Origin: Thermodesulfobacteriota bacterium
Lineage (GTDB): Bacteria > Thermosulfidibacterota > Thermosulfidibacteria > Thermosulfidibacterales > B14-G1
Length of the DNA stretch: 64,000 nt
Assembly: GCA_024274915.1 (NCBI GenBank)
Contig: JAJSAC010000012.1
Coordinates: forward strand, 28,977 to 92,976
Direction of reading: 5' to 3'
Shown: positions 18,195-27,096 of the stretch, one piece after another
Layout of the letters: each line of letters opens with the position of its first letter
Position numbering within the stretch: the first letter of the stretch is position 1
The notes under the pieces: model-generated
Told to the model about the DNA's origin: nothing
The model's input: only the letters and a program-made list of their open reading frames with translations
The model's database searches: none
Position numbers and translations under genes: made by a program

Positions 18195-19652
18195 TTATCC
18201 CGGAGCAACCAGCCCTTTGGCCATTCCATAGAGCTCTAGATACCTCTTGGCCGAAGCCCCCCAGGAAAAGTCACACTCCATGGCCCTCTTCACCAAAGTC
18301 CGCCACCTACCCCTATCCCCGTACACCCTGTGGGCCCTCTGGATAGCCGCCAAAAACTCCCCGGGCTTGAAAGCCTTGAACACAAAACCGTTACCCTCCC
18401 CTGTAGTTGGGTCGTACTCCTGAATGGTATCGGCCAGCCCCCCCGTAGCCCTGACCACAGGTATCGTGCCATAACGGAGGGCTATCATCTGGCCCAAACC
18501 ACAGGGTTCATAGCGGCTGGGCATGAGGAGAAGGTCACATCCAGCATATATCCTCGAAGCCAGAACATCGCTGTACCCGATGTTAATGGAGACCATACTT
18601 CTGTACCTGTCCTGGAGCTCCAGGAGCACGTCGTGGTAACGCTTCTCCCCTGAACCTAGGATGATGAGCTGTATTCCCATGGACACCATATCCCCCACCA
18701 CAGCGTGAACGAGATCCACTCCCTTCTGCTCCACCAAACGTCCCACCATGCCTGCCAGGGGAGCATCTACGGTCTCTAGCCCCTTCTCCTCCCTGAGTCG
18801 GACCTTATTTTCGTACTTGGCCTCCAGATGCTCCTTATCATAGTTCACGTATATCTTGGGATCGGAGGCAGGGTCCCATTCCTCGTAGTCTATACCATTT
18901 ATCACCCCAAAAAGGCGATCAGATTTTTTACGAAGTACCCCATCGAGACCGTAACCGAAACGCTCGGTCTGGATCTCCCTGGCGTAAGTGGGACTGACGG
19001 TACTCACCACCTGGGAAAAGATGATACCTCCCTTCAGGTAGTTGACATTACCATAATACTCCAGGGCCTCCATGTGAAAGAGAGACCAGTCCAGACCGAT
19101 GCTGGGGAGGACCTCCTTCTGGAAGACCCCTTGATACGCCAGGTTGTGGATGGTGAAGACAGTACCCACCCCCTCGAAGTCTGGATCGCTCCTGTAGTGG
19201 TGTTCTAAATAAACAGGGACCAGAGCTGTCTCCCAATCGTTACAGTGAATTACATCCACCCTCAAACTCAACGCCTTAACGGCATCCAGCACAGCTCTTG
19301 AAAAAAAAGCGAAACGATAGGGATTGTCAGGATAATCCCCCTCTGGAGTTCCATAGGGATGGTCCCTGTAGAAGTACTCCCGATAATCTACGAGATAGAC
19401 CGGCACCCCATGGACCGCCGTCTTCCATATGCCCGCCTTCCTCTCTTCACCGTCCATCCAGATAGATAGGGCCACCCCCGTATCTTCCAGCTCAGAACCA
19501 CGTTTCTCCCAGATCTGCTTGTAGAGGGGCAGGAAAACCCACACATCCTCACCCAAACCTGCCAGGGCCTTGGGTAAAGACTCGGTCACATCTGCCAGCC
19601 CACCTACCTTGGCCAAAGAGGCCATCTCCGACGAACAAAAGGCTATTCTCAT
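18195..19652 (-). CDS. glgA: Glycogen (starch) synthase
   Basis: GT5 glycosyltransferase that extends alpha-1,4-glucan from ADP- or UDP-glucose, 485 residues. The N-terminal SLAKVGGLADVTESLPKAL loop binds the nucleotide sugar; the C-terminal half has MVGRLVEQKGVDLV and the ExxxxxxxE-type segment PSRYEPCGLGQMIALRYG with ATGGLADTI. No glgC, glgB or glgP is in the window. ATG 19652 overlaps the def stop by 4 bases, so it is read in the same transcript as def. Confidence 0.95.
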   Translation of the reverse strand: MRIAFCSSEMASLAKVGGLADVTESLPKALAGLGEDVWVFLPLYKQIWEKRGSELEDTGVALSIWMDGEERKAGIWKTAVHGVPVYLVDYREYFYRDHPYGTPEGDYPDNPYRFAFFSRAVLDAVKALSLRVDVIHCNDWETALVPVYLEHHYRSDPDFEGVGTVFTIHNLAYQGVFQKEVLPSIGLDWSLFHMEALEYYGNVNYLKGGIIFSQVVSTVSPTYAREIQTERFGYGLDGVLRKKSDRLFGVINGIDYEEWDPASDPKIYVNYDKEHLEAKYENKVRLREEKGLETVDAPLAGMVGRLVEQKGVDLVHAVVGDMVSMGIQLIILGSGEKRYHDVLLELQDRYRSMVSINIGYSDVLASRIYAGCDLLLMPSRYEPCGLGQMIALRYGTIPVVRATGGLADTIQEYDPTTGEGNGFVFKAFKPGEFLAAIQRAHRVYGDRGRWRTLVKRAMECDFSWGASAKRYLELYGMAKGLVAPG

Positions 19653-20155
19653 TCCCCTCTCTCCTTCTTCAACAGCATACTCTTCAAACGCCGCCTTTTA
19701 ATGGGCCCCAAACGGTCTATAAAGAGGATGCCTTCCAAATGATCTATTTCATGCTGAAACATGCGGGCCAGAAGACCCTGTGCCTCCCAAACCCTTTCTC
19801 TACCATCCAGATCGATCCCCTTTACCTCCACCCGTGCATAGCGCTTCACCCTCTCCCTAACACCAGGTACGCTGAGACAGCCCTCCTCTTCCACCGTCTC
19901 CCCTTCGTATGCGGTGATTACAGGATTGATGAGACAGTGGGGTTTCCTTTGGGGAAACTCTGGATCAGAGAGGTCGAAGACTATGAGCCGGATGTTTTCC
20001 CCAATCTGGGGAGCGGCCAGGCCAATACCGGGGGCCTGGTACATGGTCTCCAACATGTCCTCCACCAGCCGAACCAAGGCACCGTCCAGCTCCTTCACGT
20101 CCCTACTCTTCTTGTAAAGCAAGGGATGGGGAAAAGTGAGGATGGATCTAACCAT
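19649..20155 (-). CDS. def: Peptide deformylase
   Basis: Metalloenzyme removing the N-formyl group from new proteins, 168 residues. All three motifs are present: GIGLAAPQIG (motif 1), EEGCLSVPG (motif 2, metal-binding Cys) and QHEIDHLEGILFIDRL (motif 3, two metal-binding His and the catalytic Glu). The ATG directly follows the stop of the coiled-coil gene upstream. Its next neighbour is glgA rather than fmt, an unusual arrangement. Confidence 0.96.
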   Translation of the reverse strand: MVRSILTFPHPLLYKKSRDVKELDGALVRLVEDMLETMYQAPGIGLAAPQIGENIRLIVFDLSDPEFPQRKPHCLINPVITAYEGETVEEEGCLSVPGVRERVKRYARVEVKGIDLDGRERVWEAQGLLARMFQHEIDHLEGILFIDRLGPIKRRRLKSMLLKKERGE

Positions 20156-20518
20156 TCAGCTCCCCTTCCCTCCCCCTTGGTCCTCTTCCTGAGAAGAGGA
20201 CTCTTCCCCTTGAGCCCCCTTTGCTCCCCCCTGTTCCCTCAAGGCCTCTATCTTTGCCTCCACCTCCCGGATTTCATCTCTTATACTCTTGATCTCCTGA
20301 AGGAAACCTTTAACCACTTCGTCTTCTTCCACCCGGTCCCTATCCAGATCTAAAAGATATTCCACTCTCTCCCCTAATCGGGTGTGGAGGCGGGAGATCT
20401 TCTTCTCCAAACCGCCCTTCCTCAGCTTCAGGCGGGTTGTTTCCAGAGCTGAAGTGCCCCTCTCCTTCACCTTTGTCACCCAGCTCTCCAGGTCCCTCAC
20501 AAAACCATCGCCCCCCAT
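20156..20518 (-). CDS. Coiled-coil protein, unknown function
   Basis: Small, highly charged protein of 120 residues. It starts MGGDGFVRDLESWVTKV, and residues about 15-95 form heptad-like helices (KISRLHTRLGERVEYLL, then FLQEIKSIRDEIREVEAK); the tail is Gly/Ser/Glu-rich and probably disordered. ATG 20518 is preceded by AAGGAGGT with a 7-base gap, a strong site; an upstream in-frame extension is unlikely. There is no signal peptide or membrane helix. It is the first gene of the def-glgA run and is divergent from purL. I do not recognise a family. Confidence 0.65.
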   Translation of the reverse strand: MGGDGFVRDLESWVTKVKERGTSALETTRLKLRKGGLEKKISRLHTRLGERVEYLLDLDRDRVEEDEVVKGFLQEIKSIRDEIREVEAKIEALREQGGAKGAQGEESSSQEEDQGGGKGS

Positions 20519-20613
20519 AATTTCCACCTCCTTTTTCTTGAACAACGGCTACCAGGGAATTACAAAGAAAGTCAACTTAGCGCTAACATAATCTATGGCT
20601 GGAGGACCAGAAT

Positions 20614-22830
20614 ATGCAAGGGTCCATAACACCTCAAATGATCAAAGACCACAACCTCACCATGGAGGAGTACCAACGGATTGTGGAGATTCTGGGCCGG
20701 GAGCCCAACCTGACGGAACTGGGCATCATATCCGTAATGTGGAGCGAGCACTGCTCCTACAAAAGCTCCCGGGTCCACCTGAAGAAGCTACCCACCCGAG
20801 CCCCGTGGGTTATTCAGGGGCCAGGAGAGAACGCCGGTGTCATCGCCGTAGATGAGACTTGGGCCGTAGCCTTCAAGATGGAAAGCCACAATCACCCATC
20901 CTACATTGAACCCTTCCAGGGAGCGGCTACAGGGGTGGGGGGCATCCTAAGGGACATCTTCACCATGGGAGCTCGTCCCATCGCCTCCTTGGACTCCCTC
21001 CGTTTCGGTACCCTGGACAAACCAAGGAACCGTTACATCCTGGAAGGGGTAATCTCAGGTATTGCCTGGTACGGCAACTGTATTGGCGTCCCCACGGTAG
21101 GGGGGGAGGTCACCTTTGCCTCCTGCTACGACGGCAATCCACTGGTAAACGTGTTCAACCTGGGCCTGGTGAGGCAGGACAAAATCTTCAAGGCCAGGGC
21201 CGCTGGAGTGGGTAACCCTGTCATCTATGTGGGTTCCAAGACGGGCAGGGACGGCATCCACGGTGCCACCATGGCCTCAGAAGAGTTCAGCGAGGACTCG
21301 GAAGAGAAGAGACCCAACGTCCAGGTGGGAGACCCATTCACCGAGAAGCTACTCATGGAAGCCTGCCTGGAAGCCTTCCAGCACGATTGGATCGTGGGCA
21401 TCCAGGACATGGGAGCAGCAGGGCTCACTTGCTCCACCAGCGAGATGGCCTCCAAAGGGGGGGTGGGCATTGAGATAGACCTGGACAAGGTTCCCCAGCG
21501 AGAGGAAGGCATGACGGCCTACGAGATCATGCTTTCCGAGTCCCAGGAAAGGATGCTCCTGGTGGCCAAGAAGGGAACAGAGAGCAAGGTGATCGAGATC
21601 TTCAAAAAGTGGGGCTTGGACGCCGTGGTTATAGGTCAAGTCACCGACGACAGCCTGGTGCGGGTGTGGCACAAGGGAGAGGTGGTGGCCGAGGTTCCCG
21701 CCCTGTGCCTTACGGAGGACACCCCCGTCTATGACCGGCCCCAGGAGAAGCCCGCCTATCTGGATGAAGTCCAGACGCTAGAAGAGAAAGATATCCCTGC
21801 CCCCCCCGACATGAAGAAGGTCCTTCTAAAACTCCTGGGCCACCCCAACATAGCCAACAAGCGGTGGATTTACCGTCAGTACGACCATATGGTTAGGATA
21901 AACACCGTGGTCCTGCCAGGATCTGATGCCGCCGTCATCCGTATAAAAGGCACGGACAAGGCCGTGGCCCTTTCTTCAGACTGCAATCCCCGCTACTGCT
22001 ACCTTGATCCCTACCTGGGGGCTCAACAGGCCGTGGCTGAGGCTGCCAGGAACGTGGCATGCTCCGGGGCCCTGCCCCGGGCCATCACAAACTGCCTCAA
22101 CTTTGGCAACCCCGAAAAGCCCCCTGTCATGTGGACCTTTGCCCGAACCGTGGAGGGTATGGCCGAGGCTTGCCGGGTGCTGGAGACCCCCGTCACCGGC
22201 GGCAATGTCAGCTTCTACAACGAGACCATGGGTAAGGGGATCTACCCCACCCCCACCATCGGGATGGTGGGCATCCTAGATCGGGTGGAAGACCGGGTGA
22301 CCCAAGGGTTCAAGAGCCCTGGAGACCAGGTGGCCCTTCTGGGGGAGAACAGGGGCCACCTGGGGGGCACCGAATACCTGGAGTTCATCCACGGAAAGGT
22401 TGCAGGTAAACCCCCGGCAGTGGACTTGGAGTATGAAAGACGCCTTCACCGCCTCCTGGTCATCTTGGCCCGGGAAGGGCTCCTTCGCTCGGCCCACGAC
22501 ATCTCCCACGGTGGTTTAGCCGTCACTCTGGCCGAGTGCTGCATTTCAGATGAGACACCCGTGGGTGCCTGGGTGGAGCTGAAAGACCACATACGCCCGG
22601 ACGCCCTCCTCTTTGGAGAAGATCAGGGCCGGGTGATCCTCTCCCTTAGCCCAGAAAATCGGGGAAAAGTGGAGGTCCTGGCCCAAAAACACCGGATACC
22701 CTTCCAGGCTCTGGGCACCGTGGGGGGAGACACCCTAACCATCTCATGGCCCCAAGGCAAACTGGAATCCACCCTCAAAGAACTGATAGAGACCTGGAAC
22801 CGGGGCCTCACCCAGTGGCTGGAAAAATGA
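20614..22830 (+). CDS. purL: Phosphoribosylformylglycinamidine synthase subunit PurL
   Basis: ATP-dependent synthase of purine biosynthesis turning FGAR into FGAM with ammonia from PurQ. At 738 residues it is the small form that needs PurQ and PurS, neither of which is here. Motifs include [57 protein letters not shown] [14 protein letters not shown] and [17 protein letters not shown] lies 8 bases before the ATG. A small palindrome, TTAGCGCTAA, lies at 20577-20586 in the divergent gap upstream; I see no convincing promoter there. Confidence 0.96.
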   Translation: MQGSITPQMIKDHNLTMEEYQRIVEILGREPNLTELGIISVMWSEHCSYKSSRVHLKKLPTRAPWVIQGPGENAGVIAVDETWAVAFKMESHNHPSYIEPFQGAATGVGGILRDIFTMGARPIASLDSLRFGTLDKPRNRYILEGVISGIAWYGNCIGVPTVGGEVTFASCYDGNPLVNVFNLGLVRQDKIFKARAAGVGNPVIYVGSKTGRDGIHGATMASEEFSEDSEEKRPNVQVGDPFTEKLLMEACLEAFQHDWIVGIQDMGAAGLTCSTSEMASKGGVGIEIDLDKVPQREEGMTAYEIMLSESQERMLLVAKKGTESKVIEIFKKWGLDAVVIGQVTDDSLVRVWHKGEVVAEVPALCLTEDTPVYDRPQEKPAYLDEVQTLEEKDIPAPPDMKKVLLKLLGHPNIANKRWIYRQYDHMVRINTVVLPGSDAAVIRIKGTDKAVALSSDCNPRYCYLDPYLGAQQAVAEAARNVACSGALPRAITNCLNFGNPEKPPVMWTFARTVEGMAEACRVLETPVTGGNVSFYNETMGKGIYPTPTIGMVGILDRVEDRVTQGFKSPGDQVALLGENRGHLGGTEYLEFIHGKVAGKPPAVDLEYERRLHRLLVILAREGLLRSAHDISHGGLAVTLAECCISDETPVGAWVELKDHIRPDALLFGEDQGRVILSLSPENRGKVEVLAQKHRIPFQALGTVGGDTLTISWPQGKLESTLKELIETWNRGLTQWLEK

Positions 22831-22952
22831 GAAAAGAGCCCCTATACCGCAATCTAAGCAATACTGTCCGGTGCTGCACCCAGTGCTGGCCCACCACGCC
22901 AGGAAACACCTCCAATCTCCAAGGCCATATCCACAAAGGAGGGGAATCGTGA
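22827..22952 (+). CDS. Possible 41-residue Cys-rich peptide
   Basis: A short frame of 41 codons fits exactly between two genes. Its ATG overlaps the purL stop (ATGA) and its TGA overlaps the GTG start of the next gene (GTGA). The peptide has VRCCTQCW near the middle and GHIHKGG near the end, which could form a small CC-C-H-H metal site. The start lacks a strong ribosome site, as expected if it is coupled to purL. It may be only a coupling device, or chance. I know of no matching family. Confidence 0.35.
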   Translation: MRKEPLYRNLSNTVRCCTQCWPTTPGNTSNLQGHIHKGGES

Positions 22953-23647
22953 CCATCAAAGTGGTCTTTGAAAACCGGCCCCATCACCCCCGATGCATCC
23001 CCATGTGGGGGTTCTCCTGCTACATACCCCAGTACAAACTCCTTTTCGACACCGGATCCACCGGAGCTGTGCTCTTACGCAACATGGAGATCCTGGAAAT
23101 CACGCCCTCAGAGATTGAACGCATCGTTCTCTCCCACTTCCACTGGGACCACACAGGCGGCCTCTTAGATCTCCTCCAGCTCCACGGGCAGAAAGAGGTT
23201 TTCCTCCACTCCGACTTCTCCCTCACCTTCGCCAGCGAAGCGGAGAATCTGGGAGCCAGGGTGGTTATAGAAGACCGTCCAAAAGAACTGACCCCCGGCG
23301 CCATCACCACGGGCGTCTTGACAGGACCCCTCATCGAACAAGGGCTCCTCGTCCATGGTCCCAAGGGATGGGTCCTCCTCACAGGCTGTGCCCATCCGGG
23401 AATTGTGACCATGGTTAAAGCAGCCACAGAAGTGGCAAAAGAACCCGTATACCTGGTCATGGGAGGGTTCCATCTCCTCGGCCTCTCTCCCTCCCAAGTG
23501 GCTGGTGTGGCCCGTCAACTACTGAGCCTTGACGTGGCCCTGGTGGCCCCGTGCCATTGCACAGAGGACAAAGCCATAGAAACCTTTGCCGGCATCTATG
23601 GAGAGCGTTGTCTCCTTGTGGGAGCCGGATCGGTGATGGAGGTGTAA
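22949..23647 (+). CDS. Metallo-beta-lactamase-fold hydrolase
   Basis: Soluble protein of 232 residues with the MBL metal signature LSHFHWDHTGG (HxHxDH), an LLFDTGSTG strand before it, and later metal ligands in LLTGCAHPG and APCHCTED. The pattern with GCAHPG resembles the group related to archaeal dihydropterin/ribofuranosyl-aminobenzene phosphate synthases, which act on small molecules; the substrate is unknown. GTG 22949 is preceded by AGGAGG at a good distance, so it is preferred over earlier codons. It is coupled to the short upstream frame and so to purL. Confidence 0.8.
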   Translation: MTIKVVFENRPHHPRCIPMWGFSCYIPQYKLLFDTGSTGAVLLRNMEILEITPSEIERIVLSHFHWDHTGGLLDLLQLHGQKEVFLHSDFSLTFASEAENLGARVVIEDRPKELTPGAITTGVLTGPLIEQGLLVHGPKGWVLLTGCAHPGIVTMVKAATEVAKEPVYLVMGGFHLLGLSPSQVAGVARQLLSLDVALVAPCHCTEDKAIETFAGIYGERCLLVGAGSVMEV

Positions 23648-23648
23648 A

Positions 23649-24338
23649 ATGAAAACCGCAAAAAAGGCCCTACCCCTTTTTCTGGCCCTAGCCCTATTCT
23701 CCTGCATGGCCTATTCCCCGAAACCCCATCCTTACCCACCCCCTCCCCCCTGGAAAGCCCATGTCTCCCCCCTCTTGCTCTATCCCAGCCTAGTCCATCT
23801 CCACAAAACCCAACGGGAAAAGGCAGTCCACCTCTACAACCTCACCAGACACACCCTCCACGTAGAGGTGAAGTCCCTCTGCAAGAGACTGAAACTCGAC
23901 AGCCCCCGGTCCTTAACCCTGCCACCCATGGGCTCGGTGCCCCTGGTCTTCCATTACGCCAAAAAGCCTAGGAAACGCCTGTGCAATATGAAGATTAAAG
24001 GGCAGGGAAGAATGGCCCACAGGGTGGAAATTCTAAAGGTAGCGTGGAAGGTGGGCAAATCTCCCCAGGAGAAAGACAAAAGAGTGATCACCCTGCCCTC
24101 CCTCCTCAGAAGTGACGACCCATGGCTGTGGCTGGTGAATCCCCACAAACACCAGGCCAAAGTGGACCTAAGCCCCCCCTGGGGACTCAGGATTCACCCC
24201 GACAAGGTGAAGATACCCCCCTATAGGGTCAAAAGGGTGAAGCTGGTGTGGCAACCCTACGGTAGCAGTGGCTCCCTGTATCTGAAAGTCAAAACCAGAG
24301 ACCGGAAATATCACTTGAAGGTGGATGTCCTGCGATAA
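23649..24338 (+). CDS. Putative lipoprotein, unknown function
   Basis: Protein of 229 residues with a lipoprotein signal: MKTAKKALPLFLALALFSC, with the lipobox Cys at residue 19. A proline-rich stretch (PKPHPYPPPPPW) follows, then two beta-rich segments (about 45-115 and 145-225) that look like Ig-like modules; each has a run of alternating hydrophobic and basic residues. It is very basic. It starts one base after the stop of the MBL gene, so they are co-transcribed. I do not recognise the family. Confidence 0.65.
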   Translation: MKTAKKALPLFLALALFSCMAYSPKPHPYPPPPPWKAHVSPLLLYPSLVHLHKTQREKAVHLYNLTRHTLHVEVKSLCKRLKLDSPRSLTLPPMGSVPLVFHYAKKPRKRLCNMKIKGQGRMAHRVEILKVAWKVGKSPQEKDKRVITLPSLLRSDDPWLWLVNPHKHQAKVDLSPPWGLRIHPDKVKIPPYRVKRVKLVWQPYGSSGSLYLKVKTRDRKYHLKVDVLR

Positions 24339-24345
24339 TCCTTAA

Positions 24346-24387
24346 GGATAGGGGCCCACTACCCTTAGAAGGAAAGGGCCCCTATCC
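24346..24387. terminator. 12-bp perfect inverted repeat between convergent genes
   Basis: GGATAGGGGCCC pairs exactly with GGGCCCCTATCC across an 18-base loop. It sits where the lipoprotein gene and the exonuclease gene meet tail to tail, and it covers the latter's stop. Stem strength suggests a shared terminator, though no T-run follows on either strand. Confidence 0.5.
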
Positions 24388-25254
24388 GCCTACAGCCCCA
24401 TCCTGAATAGGTCTAATGTAAGTAATCCGATCTATGCGGAAGGTCTTCACACGGCCCTCGGGGGTACACAGGGCCTTGAGGTAGTGGACCTTACCGGTGG
24501 AGAAGAGGGCCAAGGGAGAAATACACCGCCGACCTTGGACATCTCCACCGTCATAGAAGATCTCCAAGGCCTTCCCCTCCCTCACCGCAAGAAGGAGCCT
24601 CTCCACCCGGCTGTCTCTCCTACCCACCTCGTCCCAACGGGCCTGGTAGCGGAGCATGGAGTCAGGTGGACCAAAGAGGGAAAAGAGCTCAGATACCCTA
24701 TCATAGGGCCCCAACCCCAACTTTTTCATCATACCTGTGAATATGTAGGCCGTATGCTTGGCATCGGCTAAAGCCCTATGGCAGCCCTTAAAAGGACTCC
24801 TCCACACATGGATAAGGTACGAGAGGCTGTGGTCAGCCACCTCAGGAAAATGGCGGCGGGATATGCGACGGGTGTCCAGCACAGGATTATCCAACAGAGA
24901 TATACCTCTGCGCTGGAAGTTTATGGAAAGTACCTTGAGATCAAAAGAGGCGTTATGGGCCACCAAGATACTTCCTTTCACAAAATCTTTAAACCTGTGG
25001 GCCACCACACTAAAGGGGGGGGCATGGCGAACCATAGTATTGTCTATTCCGTGGATCCTCACCACCTTTTCAGGAATTGACACGGGGGGCTTTACCAGAC
25101 TTACGAAGGTGTCCACCATCCTCCCATCCCGTATCTTAGCCGCCCCTAGCTCCACCACATGGGACAAGGGTGAGAGCCCCGTAGTCTCCGTGTCAAAGAC
25201 CACTATGGGCACATCTTTTATGAGCAGAGACTCCAACAGCCTCCTCCTTTCCAT
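24382..25254 (-). CDS. DEDDh 3'-5' exonuclease fused to a WYL-like domain
   Basis: Protein of 290 residues. Residues about 14-180 form a DnaQ-like exonuclease: IVVFDTETTGLSPLSHVVELG (split: IVVFDTETTGL, then SHVVELG) with D21 and E23, LVAHNASFDLKVL, and CHRALADAKHTAYIF with the DEDDh His and Asp. Residues about 215-285 look like a WYL module: RLLLAVREGKALEIFYDGG, ISPLALFSTGKVHYLKA and FRIDRITYI. WYL domains sense ligands or nucleic-acid states in other proteins. The exonuclease call is firm; the WYL call is by pattern. The gene stands alone between two convergent units and could act in DNA repair. Confidence 0.8.
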   Translation of the reverse strand: MERRRLLESLLIKDVPIVVFDTETTGLSPLSHVVELGAAKIRDGRMVDTFVSLVKPPVSIPEKVVRIHGIDNTMVRHAPPFSVVAHRFKDFVKGSILVAHNASFDLKVLSINFQRRGISLLDNPVLDTRRISRRHFPEVADHSLSYLIHVWRSPFKGCHRALADAKHTAYIFTGMMKKLGLGPYDRVSELFSLFGPPDSMLRYQARWDEVGRRDSRVERLLLAVREGKALEIFYDGGDVQGRRCISPLALFSTGKVHYLKALCTPEGRVKTFRIDRITYIRPIQDGAVGG

Positions 25255-25309
25255 ATATCCCCACCAGTACCATACTCCCCTATCTCCCGGTGATTCAAGG
25301 GAAGAATAC

Positions 25310-25524
25310 CAGGACTTCCCCCAGTTCTACCCTCAGATGGCAGGGCGGGGCGTTCCGAGCGCAGAGATGATAGCTCATAGCTCGTAGTTCATGGTTCATA
25401 GCTCACAGTTGCTATCAGCCATGGGCAAGGGAGGAATGCCCCGCCCTTTCACTTATCTGAAAGGTAAAGTCTAGGATTCTGAACGCCATACCTTCACCAA
25501 GAAGGGATTTTTGGGGGAAGTCCA
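25310..25524. repeat. Palindromic MITE-like element, copy A
   Basis: About 215 bp, non-coding. The ends are CAGGACTTCCCCC and GGGGGAAGTCCA, nearly inverted. Inside lie GGGCGGGGCGTTC and GAATGCCCCGCCC, a second inverted pair. The core is 8 diverged heptamers (ATAGCTC type on the left, CTATCAG type on the right). It is flanked by GAAGAATAC at 25301-25309 and again at 25525-25533, an 8-9 bp target duplication. It is the shortest copy in the window. Confidence 0.85.
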
Positions 25525-25546
25525 GAAGAATACAGAAATTCACTCC

Positions 25547-26272
25547 TCAACCTGGCACTCCATTGTTATTCACTAGCTCCAGGACCTGGATAAGACGAGA
25601 TATGGTATGATGGGGCTTGGGCAGGTGACTCGGATATCCCTTCCCCTCTGGGTCATAATGCACAGCACCCATGCCCACCCTCAAAGCACCTAACACATCG
25701 GCCTCCGGGGTGTCCCCCACGTGAAGGGCGGCCTCGGGCTTCACACCCATATGATAAAGGGCCATACGAAAGATCTCTGGCCTAGGCTTTCTAAACCTCA
25801 CCTCTGAAGAGAAGAGTAGCACTTTAAATTTGGGATAGACCCCGTAGTGTTTAAGCAAAGCGCGCTCGATCTGTCCATGAATGGTATTGGAGATAATGGC
25901 CAGCTTCACCCCCCGCCTCTCCAACTCCCCCAGAGTTTCCATAGCCCCAGGCAGTGGACCGGGCAACCTCTCAAAAACCGCCTTTACGTAAGCCTTTTCC
26001 AAAACGTCCAACGGGGCATTCCCCACCCCCAGATAGGCCACAGTCCGTCTGATCACCTCGTCCAGGGGCACCTCTAAGCCCGATGTCTCCCTCTCCAAGT
26101 TCATTTACACCACCACTTCATAAAAGGCCTCCTCCACCTTCTCGGGAGGCACCCCTAATACTTGGGAAAAAGATTTAACCCGGAGTCTTCTCACCTCTTC
26201 CAATTCCTGAGGCGACAGAAAACCAAAGAGGGTCTCCCAGAAATCGAAAGTGACCGCCTCTATCCCACCCAC
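25547..26272 (-). pseudogene. HAD-superfamily hydrolase interrupted by in-frame TAA
   Basis: One HAD phosphatase-like reading frame of about 241 codons is split by a TAA at 26105-26107. Before it comes IEAVTFDFWETLFG, motif I, with the nucleophile Asp changed to the DFWETL form of a known subgroup. After it, in the same frame, come the cap helices, LAIISNTIHG (motif II), RKPRPEIFRMAL (motif III) and HVGDTPEADVLGA (motif IV). An ATG directly follows the TAA, but a protein starting there would lack the nucleophile. Likely start is GTG 26272, behind GGAGGG. It lies downstream of the LysE gene. The substrate is unknown. Confidence 0.8.
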
Positions 26273-26293
26273 TCTCTTCCCTCCCACACCATC

Positions 26294-26935
26294 TCATCTA
26301 ACCCCCACAGAAAAGAAATAAAAACCAAAAACCAAGAGGACCAAGGCACAACCCTTTAGAAGCCACGAATAGGTCTTGGCCCCCATAAACCTCCTCCCCG
26401 AAGCCACCAGACCGGAAACCAGAGAGTACCATGCCAGGTCTGCCATGATGTGCCCCACATAGAAAACCAGCACCCCCCTCCACCCCTCCTTCAAGGCAAT
26501 AGTGAGATATGCCAAACCGATGGTGGCCCACCAGAGGAACCAGTATGGATTAGAAAGGCTGGTTAGCACACCCTTCACGGGCAAATCCCTCCATCCGACA
26601 TCGCTGGCTTCCTTGTCTCCGGGAGAAAAGGGCACCAAAGAGTCCCTATAAGTCTGCCAAGCCAACCAAAGCAAGACCCCCCCTCCCCCCAGCCCCAAAA
26701 TTCTAGCAGCCAAAGGTCCCCTGAGAGCCTCCCCAAGGCCCAACACTACCGCCACCACCACGGGGATCTCCAAGATGGCATGGCCCAGGACAATGAGGGG
26801 ACCTACCTTGAAGCCCCTTCTGGCTGACTCTGCCAGGGTGATGGTGAGAACGGGACCCGGGGAAGCCGCCCCCGAAAAGGCCACCAAAAAGGAACCCACA
26901 GCTATAACAGTCAATCCCTCCACCATATCCCTCAA
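26294..26935 (-). CDS. LysE/RhtB-family amino acid exporter
   Basis: Inner-membrane protein of about 213 residues with six predicted helices. The N-terminal SFLVAFSGAASPGPVLTIT is the family signature, and LTSLSNPYWFLWWATIGLAY marks the middle helices. Members export amino acids or similar metabolites; the substrate cannot be predicted. The start is either TTG 26935 or ATG 26926; neither has an ideal ribosome site. The HAD gene begins about 20 bases downstream, so the two are probably one transcript. Confidence 0.88.
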   Translation of the reverse strand: MRDMVEGLTVIAVGSFLVAFSGAASPGPVLTITLAESARRGFKVGPLIVLGHAILEIPVVVAVVLGLGEALRGPLAARILGLGGGGVLLWLAWQTYRDSLVPFSPGDKEASDVGWRDLPVKGVLTSLSNPYWFLWWATIGLAYLTIALKEGWRGVLVFYVGHIMADLAWYSLVSGLVASGRRFMGAKTYSWLLKGCALVLLVFGFYFFSVGVR

Positions 26936-27041
26936 AAAAACCTAAGCTCAGATTTCTACCAGATGGAAAAGGGGGAAACCAGAGGCCTACAAAAAAACCA
27001 CGCTAAGGAACGATACAACTAATAAAATCTGTTTTTGTTTA

Positions 27042-27070
27042 TTGATATTTACAACAACTTGTTCTATCAT
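27042..27070 (+). promoter_or_regulatory. Sigma70-type promoter for the GGDEF gene
   Basis: TTGATA (27042-27047), 17-base spacer, TATCAT (27065-27070), in an AT-rich stretch 27 bases before the ATG at 27097. The fit and the local AT-richness make this one of the better promoters here. Confidence 0.65.
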
Positions 27071-27096
27071 GTTTCTAACAGACAGAAGGAACAAAT

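Noticed and set aside
20546..20613. Riboswitch or promoter before purL
   Set aside because: No purine-riboswitch core is visible and the candidate -35/-10 pairs are poor.
25370..25430. CRISPR-like array in the palindromic elements
   Set aside because: Units are only 7 bases, diverged, and have no spacers.
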